Shown here one piece after another: positions 24,997-37,054 of a stretch of DNA of 37,487 bases. The DNA comes from Caldilineaceae bacterium (GTDB lineage: Bacteria; Chloroflexota; Anaerolineae; Caldilineales; Caldilineaceae). Under the pieces are notes generated by a model. That model worked only from the letters and a program-made list of their open reading frames with translations, was not told the origin of the DNA and ran no database searches. The translations under genes and the position numbers were made by a program. How positions within the stretch are numbered: position 1 is the first letter of the stretch; each line of letters starts with the position of its first letter. The stretch covers positions 1 through 37,487 of the forward strand of contig JAPPKT010000557.1 of the NCBI GenBank assembly GCA_028819675.1. Direction: 5' to 3'.

Positions 24997-25731
24997 TCAG
25001 TCCAATTCCTCATGAAAGCTCAGTTTTGTCTGTAATGCTTCCTTAACCAGGGCAGCCAATCCCCAGCGCTGTTTGGTCAGCGCGTCAACGGCCCAGGCCT
25101 GGTGCGTAGACCGCGCCGCCAGCTGGCGACGTTTCGGGTCGGACAGATCCGGCTCATCGGCCATCACGCCGAGCGGAGCCAATGCGCCTGCCACTGTGGC
25201 GGCCAAATCGGCGAATCCACGCAGATCAGGCATCTGTTCGGGGCTGGGATTCTCCACTGCCTTGGCAAGCGCCGCGCCCAACGGAAGCAGGGCGGAAAGT
25301 TGGTCAGCTTCGACCAGGTGTCTGACTGCCGGTATGACCTGGTCGAGGGTCGTAAGCACCAGCCTTCCGTCCAGCTGCGTAGACAAGCTCAGGGCCTTAG
25401 CGAAACTATGGGCCGCAGCCGTGTGATTTCTTTGACGGATGTGCAGGAACCCGTCAACACGAAAGGATTGAACCAGCCCAGAGCCGTCCCCAATGGAGAG
25501 GAATATATCCTGGGCTGATCTGTTGTAGTCGAATGCCTTCGCCACCTCGCCGCGAGACTCTTCCAACGCGGCCAGTTGCGCCAGGGCCCGTCCGCGTCCC
25601 GCGTCGTCTTTGCCCTCTGCCGCAATTTCAGCTGCGTTGGCAAAGATAGAGGCGCCCTTGTCCAACTCGTTCCTTTTGAGGCAAGCAGCACCCTCCTCCA
25701 GCATGCGGGACACCGCATCTGAGGGCTGCAA
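24997..25731 (-). CDS. TPR-like repeat protein, unknown function
   Basis: A 244-residue all-helical, soluble protein. The first 130 residues show TPR-like helix pairs: ACLKRNELDKGASIFANAAE, GRGRALAQLAALEESRGEVA, and NHTAAAHSFAKALSLSTQ. The second half is helical without clear repeats. No signal peptide or membrane helix is seen, so it is likely a cytoplasmic scaffold. The frame can start at TTG (25731, chosen) or at ATG (25704); neither has a good ribosome binding site. The CpXC gene begins 5 nt after its stop, so the two products are probably made together and may bind each other. Confidence 0.7.
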   Translation of the reverse strand: MQPSDAVSRMLEEGAACLKRNELDKGASIFANAAEIAAEGKDDAGRGRALAQLAALEESRGEVAKAFDYNRSAQDIFLSIGDGSGLVQSFRVDGFLHIRQRNHTAAAHSFAKALSLSTQLDGRLVLTTLDQVIPAVRHLVEADQLSALLPLGAALAKAVENPSPEQMPDLRGFADLAATVAGALAPLGVMADEPDLSDPKRRQLAARSTHQAWAVDALTKQRWGLAALVKEALQTKLSFHEELD

Positions 25732-25882
25732 TGTCAGGCGTTCGCCGTCAGTCAGCGACGTGTTTTGTATGATATTCCGAGATTCGATTGCCAGCCCTTT
25801 GAATTTTATCGAATGAGGTCAATTTGGCCTATTCTGATTCTCAACGCGCGTCGACGAGTCCAGGTCTCTAAATCAGCAGATT

Positions 25883-28988
<3,106 letters not shown>

Positions 28989-28992
<4 letters not shown>

Positions 28993-30824
28993 TTTGGGCC
29001 CCTCCCGGTTTTATTTCGCTTCAGCAATGCCAGTAGCTCATCCAGAGGCCTGGCATTGAGGATACCATCGGCGCGCAGCCAGGCGCGGCGAGCGGTATGA
29101 ACGCCATATCGCATCAGATCAAGCTGGTCGATGCTGTGCGCGTCGCTGTTAATCACAATAGTACAACCCAGGTCGGCGGCATGTCGGGCATGTCTGGCGG
29201 AAAGGTCCAGCCGCTCGGGATTTGCGTTTATTTCGACAACCGTGCCCGTTTCGGCACAGGCCCTCAGGACCTGCTCCAGGTCCAAGTCTGAAGGGGCACG
29301 CCGACCCAAAAGTCTGCCGGTCGGGTGCCCCAGAATGTCGACGTAGGGGTTGTGGACTGCCTTGAGGCAGCGTTCGGTGATGCGCTGGCTTTCCTGACGC
29401 AGACCGCTGTGAATGCTGGCCACGACCACGTCAAGCGAGGCAAGGACCTCGTCAGGCAGACCCAGTTCGCCGTCGCCCAACACCTCAACCTCGGTGCCCT
29501 GCAACAGCCGGAAGTCGATGCCCAGGGCGGCATAGTTTTGGTTGACTGCATCGATCTCGCGGCGCTGCTCAAGGAGTGCTTCCGCGTCGACGCCGCGCGT
29601 CACTCCCAAGCCGACACTGTGATCGGTAACCGCCCAATAGCGATAGCCGCGGCTGTGTGCGGCTTCGGCCATCTCGGCGACGGATGACTTTCCGTCGCTC
29701 CAGGTGGTGTGGCCGTGAACTTCGCCGAGTAACTCCTTGCCGGCTATCAACTTCGGAAGCTGGCGACCTGAAGCAGCCTCTATCTCTCCGTCGCCTTCCC
29801 GCAACTCCGGCGGTATCCATTGCATTCCGATGAAATCGTAAAGCGCTTCTTCACAGTCGAAAACCCGTATCCTGTCGTGCACATCGGCTCTACCGAGGGA
29901 GTCATTGCCCGTCCCCGCGTTCGCAGCAATGGCAGTTAGCCCGCTCTCGTCAAGTTGCCAACCAAGGCCAAGAGCTTTCTCTGCAACAGCGGCCAGGTGC
30001 CCCTGGCCGCCTGTTGCAATGAGGAGGGCGGTTCCCCAATTGTCTCCCTCAACCAGCCGGAGAGAAGCATGGGGTCCATCAACGAGCGACACGGTCACCG
30101 CGTCGGGCTCACTTTGTACAACCTCCGCTACCTGCGGTAAACCCTTGAACAGATTCAGTGTTTGTGCCGCGGAGCTACTGACGGCCAGAAGTTTGATTTC
30201 GCCGGTCGTCTCTCGCCAGCGACGGAGACTTCCGACTATTGAGACACGCTCAACAGCTCCCCCTCCATTCTCTGCTCTCAACCCAGCGATGAGACTTTCT
30301 GCAAGCGGCAGAGAACTGCCGATTGGCGTGCGGTCGTCGGACCGACGGCTGAGCAGCTCTATGCTCTTCAGAATCCGCTCTTCCGTTTTGGCGCCAAAAC
30401 CCTTGAGACGGCGTAGCCTGCCTTCTTCGGCCGACTTTTTCAGGGCATCAACACTGGTGATATCGAGTTCTCGCCAAAGGCGCTGCACGGTTTTGGGTCC
30501 CACGTCGGGCACCTGCAGCATTGCGACAACGCCTGTGGGAACCTGTTCGGCGAGGGCGTCATAGAATGGCAAGGCACCCGTATCGAGCAGTGTCTGAATC
30601 TTCTCGGCGATCGCCTCGCCGACTCTGGGAAGATCCCGCAAAGCGCCGGCGGTTGCAATTTCATTGATATCCTGGTCGAGGCCGTCGATGGTCCGGGCAG
30701 CGTTTGTATAGGCCATTACGACGAATCGGCTCTCACCCAAAATCTGCAACAGGTCGCCGGTCGCCTTGAACACACCGGCTACCTGCTTGTTGCTCATGCG
30801 GGGTCGCTTTGTTGCTTCGGCCAC
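28989..30824 (-). CDS. polX: PolX-family protein: degenerate polymerase core, intact PHP nuclease
   Basis: A 611-residue relative of bacterial DNA polymerase X. It has N-terminal helix-hairpin-helix regions (LPRVGEAIAEKI, VPDVGPKTVQRL, LKGFGAKTEERI), a palm domain, then a C-terminal PHP domain. In the palm GSLRRWRET is conserved, but the following DxD metal site reads E209-I-K211, and the third aspartate, expected before LRLV, reads S254. The PHP metal motifs are present: H370-G-H372, D401-H402, E445, H472, H500 and D561-A-H563. I infer little or no nucleotide transfer but possible 3'-5' exonuclease, AP-site or 3'-phosphate trimming. It heads a coupled operon with the SH3 protein and ligA. 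Confidence 0.9.
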
Positions 30825-30912
30825 TGGTTCAGCCCCCTAAACGGCGTCGTCCGGAATCAAAATTTCGTCGCAACTTTCAGGTTACACTGATCATCTGGAT
30901 CAACGCAAATGA

Positions 30913-30942
30913 AGTATATAATTCAGGGCAAACGCGTCTTAA
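30913..30942 (-). promoter_or_regulatory. Candidate promoter for the polX-SH3-ligA operon
   Basis: On the minus strand TTAAGA (complement of 30937-30942), an 18-bp spacer and TATACT (complement of 30913-30918), about 80 bp before the polX start. A perfect TATAAT on the plus strand (30917-30922) overlaps it, though its -35 is weak. Read by eye only. Confidence 0.3.
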
Positions 30943-31175
30943 TCTGAATCCCGATTCCGTTGAAATCGTGTTGAGAGCAGAGCGCGAGCGGGTGGAAACA
31001 GTCTTCAGGTTGCATATTCACCAATACAAGACGCGGCGGCAAGGCCCACAGGCGTGAATATCAATCTGAGACCCTGCCAACGTGCCGTCATTCGTGTACG
31101 TCTTCATATCTAACCCCGTCCCGGAGGCACCCCGACGTCTTGACCCAATCTGGAGGCGATGGCCCTGGCGCTTAC

Positions 31176-31205
31176 GAGGGTTCAAGAGGGTTTGGGAGGG
31201 GAATG
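31176..31205. repeat. Three-unit decamer repeat (GAGGGTTNNN type)
   Basis: GAGGGTTCAA, GAGGGTTTGG and GAGGGGAATG in direct tandem. The same 10-bp pattern occurs at 37055-37104. Confidence 0.5.
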
Positions 31206-31567
31206 CCCTATTTTCCGGGATCTGTGTGGTTGACTACGCAGACGGTAGTTCGCCGCGATTCAAGCAGTCACCCGATGATTTGTCTCATTTGGTTGCATTT
31301 TGCCTTGGGCAAAGTCGTGTCAGGCCGATCCATGTCGATACAGGTCGAGGGATTCTCCTTATTTTGCGTTTGCCTGCCTGGGCCGGCAGACGTTTGCACA
31401 TTGATTTGTTGGGGGGCCGTCGAGCCGCCCGTGGACGCAGGCGATCCGCAAGAGGAAGTATATCACGGATTTGGTGGGTTTTTGCGGGTGAATTGGGAGA
31501 ATCTCGATTGCGTTCATTACATTGTGCAGACTGTCGAAACTGAAGCGCGTTCAACAACGCAACCTTC

Positions 31568-31595
31568 TTGTTGGGTGTTACCTATCTCGTATGAT
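31568..31595 (+). promoter_or_regulatory. Candidate promoter for the orphan ATPase gene
   Basis: TTGTTG (31568-31573), 16 bp, TATGAT (31590-31595). The predicted transcript start near 31602 would give a leader of about 180 nt before the chosen TTG start. Confidence 0.3.
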
Positions 31596-31779
31596 GCAAC
31601 GGGGAACACAGAATGTGCCATGGCGAAGATTCACGTTTGCAGCCTCGTTCGCACATTCCTTCTTTCGCTTGTAGAATGGCCGCAGTACAGGTACCGCGAT
31701 CAGATGCTGGCTCGTCGTGCTGACGGCGGGGGCAGCCCACCGCAATCTCGACGCCCGAGCAACAGAAGCAGGAAAAGTC

Positions 31780-32997
31780 TTGGCTACCATTCGATTGAGC
31801 AAAGTTTCCAAGGAGTTCGGCGGTCAGTTCGGTTCTTCCCGCGGGTCGGCCATTCCATGGATGCGCAGTTCCGGACCGGAAGTGCGGGAGGGGGAAGACG
31901 AGGCAGCTGACCGCGTGCAAGCGTTGGACCAGGTGGACCTGACGGTACCCGACGGACGGACGATGGCGGTGCTGGGGCCATCGGGATGCGGCAAGAGTAC
32001 GCTTCTGCGGGTAGTTTCGGGACTGGAGACGGACTACAGCGGCGAGCTGTACTACGACGACCAGAATATGATGGACGTGCCGCCGAGAGACCGCTATATC
32101 GGCATGGTCTTTCAGAACTATGCGCTCTACCCGCACTTTGAGGGCCACGGTAATCTGTCCTTTTTCTTCCGGATGCGCAAGGCCCCGGACGAGGAGGTTG
32201 AGGAGCGGATACGGATCACATCGGAGATCATGGGGATTGGCTTCAACTCGCTGCTGCAACGCAAACCGGGCACCTTGTCAGGAGGCCAGCAACAGCGGGT
32301 CGCGATTGCAAGGGCGATCGTGCGCAGGCCGCGTGTCTTTCTCTTCGACGAGCCGCTGTCCAACCTGGATGCGAAACTGCGTTCGCAGACACGGGTCGAG
32401 ATCAAGCGGCTTCTGCGCAGGTTTTCGATTACCGCCCTGTACGTTACGCACGATCAGACGGAGGCTATGGCACTAGGCGATCTTGTGGCGGTGATGCGGG
32501 CAGGGCGGATCGAACAGGTCGGCCCGTTTGAAGAGGTGCGGAGGCAGCCGGCCAACACGTTTGTTGCGGGTTTTCTGGGCATCCCGCCGATGAGCTTGCT
32601 ACCCGGGGCGGCAGTGGAAGAGGGCGGGGTCGTCGCAGGCCAGGGAATGAGGCTCGTTCCGCAGAGTTCGCAGCTGCAGGCACTCAGGTCCGGCCAGAAG
32701 GTGACGGTCGGGATCCCAGCTGAGTCGGCGAAGGTCAAGGTAAATGAAGAGGGACCGACGTTGAATGTAGAAGGCGGGGCGCGGCTACCAGCCAACTCCT
32801 GGCAGGGAACGGTGGAGTCTGTGGAGCCGGATTATGGGAGGCAAGTGCAGTTCATAAGCTTCCGGTCGGGGACGCATCGTCTTCTGGGCCAGGCAGACGT
32901 GCGTGAACGGATTGCCCTCGGCGAGCAAATTGTGACACAGTTTGAGGATTCGGGACTCTACTTTTTTGACGATGAAAGCGGGGAACGCATCGCCTGA
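31780..32997 (+). CDS. Orphan MalK/UgpC-type ABC importer ATPase
   Basis: An ATPase of the group that energises carbohydrate and glycerol-3-phosphate importers. Counting from the TTG at 31780 (405 residues): Walker A GPSGCGKS near 66-73, Q-loop VFQNYALYPH, signature LSGGQQQR near 166, Walker B VFLFDEP near 186, switch histidine in VTHDQTEAM, then a TOBE-type C-terminal region. The TTG gives the family-typical N-terminus MATIRLSKVSK with GGA 7 nt upstream; GTG at 31717 in the same frame would add 21 unconserved residues. An extra 30 or so residues (about 16-45, GSSRGSAIPW and so on) separate the first strand from Walker A. No permease or binding-protein gene is nearby, so it may serve importers encoded elsewhere. 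Confidence 0.85.
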   Translation: MATIRLSKVSKEFGGQFGSSRGSAIPWMRSSGPEVREGEDEAADRVQALDQVDLTVPDGRTMAVLGPSGCGKSTLLRVVSGLETDYSGELYYDDQNMMDVPPRDRYIGMVFQNYALYPHFEGHGNLSFFFRMRKAPDEEVEERIRITSEIMGIGFNSLLQRKPGTLSGGQQQRVAIARAIVRRPRVFLFDEPLSNLDAKLRSQTRVEIKRLLRRFSITALYVTHDQTEAMALGDLVAVMRAGRIEQVGPFEEVRRQPANTFVAGFLGIPPMSLLPGAAVEEGGVVAGQGMRLVPQSSQLQALRSGQKVTVGIPAESAKVKVNEEGPTLNVEGGARLPANSWQGTVESVEPDYGRQVQFISFRSGTHRLLGQADVRERIALGEQIVTQFEDSGLYFFDDESGERIA

Positions 32998-33005
32998 GAT
33001 CCGGC

Positions 33006-34949
33006 TCAGCCCACTTCCTGACCTTCGGGGACCGGCTGCGCACCTTTCACCCGCATGTACTGACTCGTATAAAGGTCGTGGTAGAAGCCCTTCATGGCCA
33101 AGAGTTCCTCGTGGGAGCCGCGCTCGATAATCCGGTGATCGTTTACAACCAGGACTTCATCGGCATTGCGGATGGTGCTGAGGCGGTGGGCGATGACGAA
33201 GGCTGTGCGGCCTTCCAACAGCCGGAGAAGCGCCTGCTGGAGCTGGACTTCGGTACGGGTGTCCACGCTGCTGGTTGCTTCGTCGAGGATGAGAATGCGA
33301 GGATCGGCGAGGATGGCGCGGGCGATGGCGATTAGCTGGCGCTGTCCCTCACTGAAGTTGTTCCCCTGCTCAGAGACCTGTGAGTTGTAACCCCCTGGAA
33401 GCAGTCGAATAAAACTGTCGGCGTTGGCCAGTTCAGCCGCGGCGACGACCTCTTCGTCGGTTGCGTCGAGCCGGCCGTAGCGGATATTTTCGCGCACGGT
33501 GCCGGAGAAGAGGAAGGTGTCCTGCAGGACGATGCCGAGCTGTTTGCGCAGGGACCCCTGCTGAATGTCACGAATATCGTGACCGTCGACGCGAATGCTG
33601 CCCTCGTCAACGTCGTAGAAGCGGCTCAGGAGACTGATAATCGTCGTCTTGCCGGCGCCGGTGGGGCCGACCAGAGCGATGGTGGCGCCGGGTCTGGCAT
33701 GGAGACTGATGTTTTCCAGGACTCGTTCGGGTTCCGGCTCATCCTTGAGATCCGGGGGCGCGGCCGCTCCCGGGAGGCGGCCGTTTCCGCGTCCGTAGGA
33801 GACGGGGACTGCAGGCGGCTCGGCATCATAGCTGAAGCTGACATTTTCGAATTCCACTTCGCCCTCAATCTCCTCGAGGGGCGGCGCACCCGGCCGATCG
33901 GTCACTGTGGGCTTCACGTCCAGGGTCTGGAAGATGCGCTCTGCGCCAGCCAGTGCGGACTGGAGCTGATTATAGAGCATGGCAATGCCGCGCATGGGCC
34001 GGAAGAAGTTCATTATGTAGATAATGAAGGCCGCCAAGACTCCGACTTCGAGGGTGCCGCCGATGGCCAGCCAGCCGCCAAGGAGGGCGGCGACGGCGAC
34101 GGTGATGGTCATCATGGTTGTGAACATCGGGCCGAGAGCGGCGGTGATGATGTCGGCGGTCATTCCGGCTTTGCGGTACTTGGAATTGACGTCGTGGAAG
34201 GTGGCGTACACCTCTTTTTCGCGGGCGAAGGCCTGGACGACGCGGGCGCCTGTGATGTTCTCCTCCATCACGGCGTTGAGGGCACCGAGGTTGTGCTGGA
34301 CGGTGCGGAAGGCGGCGCGGCTGCGGCGGGTAACCTCGCCGGTGATAATCAGCATAAGCGGCATGAGGACGATCATGGCCAAGGCAAGCTGCCAGTTGAG
34401 AAGGAACATGGCGACGAAGGTGCCGCCCAGGAGCAGTATGTTGGAGGTGAATTCAATGAGGCCGTTGGAAAGCGTGCGGTTAATCGCCTCTGAGTCATTG
34501 GTGATACGACTCATCAGATCGCCGACCTGGTTGCGGTCGTGGAATGCCATCGACATTTCCTGCAGATGGGTGAAGAGGCCGGCGCGAATATCGGAGACGA
34601 ATCGCTGGCCGAGGACGACCATGATGAGGCCCTGGACGGCGGAGGTGCCGGCGGCGCCGACATAGACAGCGACGATCTGCATCACCAGGGTACGGAGTCC
34701 TACAATGTCACCGGTTACGATATAAAGATCGATTGCGCGGCCAAGCAGCATCGGACCGATGAGCCTGAGGACGGTGCTGATGGTGACAAAGAAGGCAACA
34801 ATCAGAAGTTGCAGGCGGTAGGGCCGCAGGTAGGCGGCCATGCGCATGAGCGTGTGGCGCGTGTTGCCGGCGGCTTCTCCGGTGAGCATGCCGCCGCCGC
34901 CAAAGCCGAGGCGCATTGGCTGTCGATGAGGTGGTCGGGAAACGGTCAT
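33006..34949 (-). CDS. ABC exporter half, consensus-site (TM288-like) subunit
   Basis: A 647-residue exporter half with six N-terminal membrane helices (about 45-335) and a C-terminal ATPase. Walker A GPTGAGKT is at 428-435, the signature is altered to FSEGQ (532-536), Walker B is LILDE with the catalytic E557 present, and the switch H588 is in VIAHRLS. Altered signature here with intact E and H, paired with a neighbour lacking both, is the arrangement of heterodimeric exporters such as TM287/TM288 and BmrCD. About 30 extra residues (377-407, Gly/Pro-rich) lie between the first ATPase strand and Walker A. It follows its partner by 52 bp on the same strand. Substrate unknown; drug, lipid or peptide export are options. 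Confidence 0.9.
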   Translation of the reverse strand: MTVSRPPHRQPMRLGFGGGGMLTGEAAGNTRHTLMRMAAYLRPYRLQLLIVAFFVTISTVLRLIGPMLLGRAIDLYIVTGDIVGLRTLVMQIVAVYVGAAGTSAVQGLIMVVLGQRFVSDIRAGLFTHLQEMSMAFHDRNQVGDLMSRITNDSEAINRTLSNGLIEFTSNILLLGGTFVAMFLLNWQLALAMIVLMPLMLIITGEVTRRSRAAFRTVQHNLGALNAVMEENITGARVVQAFAREKEVYATFHDVNSKYRKAGMTADIITAALGPMFTTMMTITVAVAALLGGWLAIGGTLEVGVLAAFIIYIMNFFRPMRGIAMLYNQLQSALAGAERIFQTLDVKPTVTDRPGAPPLEEIEGEVEFENVSFSYDAEPPAVPVSYGRGNGRLPGAAAPPDLKDEPEPERVLENISLHARPGATIALVGPTGAGKTTIISLLSRFYDVDEGSIRVDGHDIRDIQQGSLRKQLGIVLQDTFLFSGTVRENIRYGRLDATDEEVVAAAELANADSFIRLLPGGYNSQVSEQGNNFSEGQRQLIAIARAILADPRILILDEATSSVDTRTEVQLQQALLRLLEGRTAFVIAHRLSTIRNADEVLVVNDHRIIERGSHEELLAMKGFYHDLYTSQYMRVKGAQPVPEGQEVG

Positions 34950-35001
34950 AGTAATCAGATTGGCGCAGTTCTATTGGCGAGACGGTCAGGAATTGGCGGT
35001 C

Positions 35002-36861
35002 TCAGGCCTCTTCAAACTGGGAGTAGTAGATCTCCTGGTAGATTTCGCTGCCGGCCAGAAGCTCTTCGTGGGTGCCCTGGGCAGCGATCTTGCCGTCGTC
35101 GAGGACGAGGATGAGATCAGCGTCGACGACGCTGCTAATCCGCTGTGCGACGATAAAGGTTGTGGTGCCATCCATCTTTTCGGCGAGGGCCTCCTGCAGC
35201 CTCAACTCGGTATCGAGGTCGACCGAGCTGGTCGAGTCGTCGAGTATGAGGACGGATGGTCTTGTCAGCAGGGCGCGGGCGATGGCGATGCGTTGCTTCT
35301 GTCCGCCAGAGAGGTTGGCGCCGCGAGCCTCGACCATGCTCTCGTACTGATCCGGCATCTGCATGATAAAGTCGTGGGCCTGGGCGGCTTGCGCTGCGCC
35401 GACGACCTCTTCCATCGAGGCGTCGGGGCGGCCATAGGCGATGTTTTCGCGCACTGTTCCTGCGAAGAGGGTCGTCTGTTGCAGGACCACACCTATTTCC
35501 TTGCGCAGCTGGATCGGCTCCCAATCGCGTACGTCCACGCCATCGATCTTAACAACGCCGCCTTCGGTGTCGTAGAAGCGAGGGATAAGGTTGACCAGGG
35601 TGCTCTTGCCGGAACCGGTTGCACCCATCAAGGCAACTTTCTGTCCTGCAGCGGCGTGCAGCGAGATTCCATCCAGCACTTCTTCGCCGATGGGACGGAC
35701 GTTGCCGTTTCTTGTGCGAGTCAGCATCTGCCCGTTCGCAGGCGCGGCATCGGGCATGCCGCCCTGGGCAGGAGCCTGGCCATTGCCGGAGCCATCGGAT
35801 TCCAGGCCTCTTCTGATGCGAGAACCGGAATAGTGAAAAGAGACGTTTTCGAAGGAGATTTCCCCGGCAGGTTCGGTGATGACGGCCGGCGTTGGAGGCG
35901 GTTGGATGGCGGGCTCCGTATCCAGAACCTCGACGACGCGTTTTGACGAGGCTTCGGCGCGGGAGATCATGGAGAGGATGTTGCTCAGAAGCAGCAGGGG
36001 CGACATACCGATCAGCATGTAGTTGCTGAAGGCGACGAGCTCTCCGATAGTTAGACGCCCGCCGATGACGTCGATGCCGCCCCGCCAGATGGCGATCGTC
36101 GCGCCCAGATTTGTAAGGACGAGCAGCACCGGCATCACCAGGGCGAGGTACCTGCCCACCTTGATGTTCTGCTCCATATAGTCGACGTTGTCGCGGTCAA
36201 AGTTTTCGATCTCGTATTGCTCGCGGACAAAGGCTTTGACGACGTGCACGCCGGCGAGGTTCTCCTGGACAAGGGTATTCAGCTTGCCCAGCTTTTGCTG
36301 CACGATTGAAAACAGAGGGCCCACGACGCGGAGGAACCAGAAGATAACGGACCCCGAGATGATGAGCATCGTAACCATGATGAGGCCGAGCCGCCAGTCG
36401 ATGACGAGCATCATGGCGAGACTGCCGATGACCATAAGGAGGGTCCGCAGCAGCAGCGCCATACCGGCGCTGAGGAACATGCGGGCAACGTCGACGTCGC
36501 TGGAGACGCGGGTCATGAGCTGGCCGGTCTGCATGCGGTCGAGGTTGGCGAAGGAGAAGCGCTGGATGTGACGGAACAGGTCGTTACGCAGGTCGAAGGC
36601 GATGCCCTGCGAGATCTGGGCGCGGGCGATGCCCTGGCCGATGGTGGTGCCGGCGCCGAGAATGGCGGCGAGCAGCATGATGCCGCTGCCCTGCCAGACG
36701 GCGGTCATGTCACCTGCGCGGATGCCCTGGTCGATAATGAACTGGACCATGCGCGGGGTCACGAGCTCCATCAACACGGGCAGTATGGTGGTAACGATGC
36801 CCAGCACGGTCATCCATGCATAGGGGCGGAGATAGCGAATTACTCTGGCTAATCCACTCAT
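35002..36861 (-). CDS. ABC exporter half, degenerate-site (TM287-like) subunit
   Basis: A 619-residue exporter half and first gene of the pair. Six membrane helices (about 15-300) precede the ATPase. Walker A GATGSGKS is at 413-420 and the signature LSGGQ at 517-521 is canonical, but Walker B ends LILDD, with D542 where the catalytic glutamate should be, and the switch histidine is Q573 (IVAQRIS). Both changes fit the non-hydrolysing site of heterodimeric exporters. A Gly/Ala/Pro-rich insert of about 48 residues (345-393) separates the first ATPase strand from Walker A, longer than in the partner. No regulator gene is adjacent on the visible side. Confidence 0.9.
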   Translation of the reverse strand: MSGLARVIRYLRPYAWMTVLGIVTTILPVLMELVTPRMVQFIIDQGIRAGDMTAVWQGSGIMLLAAILGAGTTIGQGIARAQISQGIAFDLRNDLFRHIQRFSFANLDRMQTGQLMTRVSSDVDVARMFLSAGMALLLRTLLMVIGSLAMMLVIDWRLGLIMVTMLIISGSVIFWFLRVVGPLFSIVQQKLGKLNTLVQENLAGVHVVKAFVREQYEIENFDRDNVDYMEQNIKVGRYLALVMPVLLVLTNLGATIAIWRGGIDVIGGRLTIGELVAFSNYMLIGMSPLLLLSNILSMISRAEASSKRVVEVLDTEPAIQPPPTPAVITEPAGEISFENVSFHYSGSRIRRGLESDGSGNGQAPAQGGMPDAAPANGQMLTRTRNGNVRPIGEEVLDGISLHAAAGQKVALMGATGSGKSTLVNLIPRFYDTEGGVVKIDGVDVRDWEPIQLRKEIGVVLQQTTLFAGTVRENIAYGRPDASMEEVVGAAQAAQAHDFIMQMPDQYESMVEARGANLSGGQKQRIAIARALLTRPSVLILDDSTSSVDLDTELRLQEALAEKMDGTTTFIVAQRISSVVDADLILVLDDGKIAAQGTHEELLAGSEIYQEIYYSQFEEA

Positions 36862-36976
36862 AGGCAGAAGTCTTCAGGAATTTCAGAGCGGCTGGCGGCG
36901 ACGGAAGCAGTGCCAGCTTACTAAAGCGGTTTCGTAATTATAGCTTGAAGTGTTGAAGCAATGCAAATGTCTGAAT

Positions 36977-37012
36977 CAGGATTTGCTGGATTTATTGGAT
37001 TTTCAGGATGGC
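36977..37012. repeat. Four-unit 9-bp tandem repeat
   Basis: CAGGATTTG, CTGGATTTA, TTGGATTTT and CAGGATGGC follow one another in exact 9-bp register (consensus YWGGATTTN). Confidence 0.6.
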
Positions 37013-37054
37013 GCGTGTCTCGCCGGCGCGGGAGGCTTGATGCGCGTGTTGGAC

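Larger units (their letters stand above)
30825..31779. other. Divergent intergenic region, 955 bp
   Basis: Lies between minus-strand polX and the plus-strand ATPase gene. A 256-residue open frame at 31140-31910 overlaps the ATPase start, looks unlike protein (Trp, Cys and Ser-rich, no domain) and was rejected. The region holds candidate promoters in both directions and a decamer repeat tract. No RNA gene was recognised. Confidence 0.5.

Noticed and set aside
31717..31779. GTG at 31717 as start of the orphan ATPase
   Set aside because: Adds 21 unconserved residues; the TTG at 31780 yields the family-typical N-terminus and has a GGA upstream. Not fully excluded.
31140..31910. 256-residue open frame upstream of and overlapping the orphan ATPase
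   Set aside because: Odd composition, no recognisable motif, and it overlaps the ATPase N-terminus in another frame.
32994..33009. CTGAG/CTCAG hairpin spanning the two convergent stop codons
   Set aside because: Only 5 bp with no T-run; could be a weak bidirectional terminator but not supportable.
33579..34493. 304-residue plus-strand open frame inside the exporter gene
   Set aside because: Antisense shadow of a well-supported ABC exporter; Gly/Asp/His-rich with no domain. The same holds for the 328-residue frame at 34960-35946.
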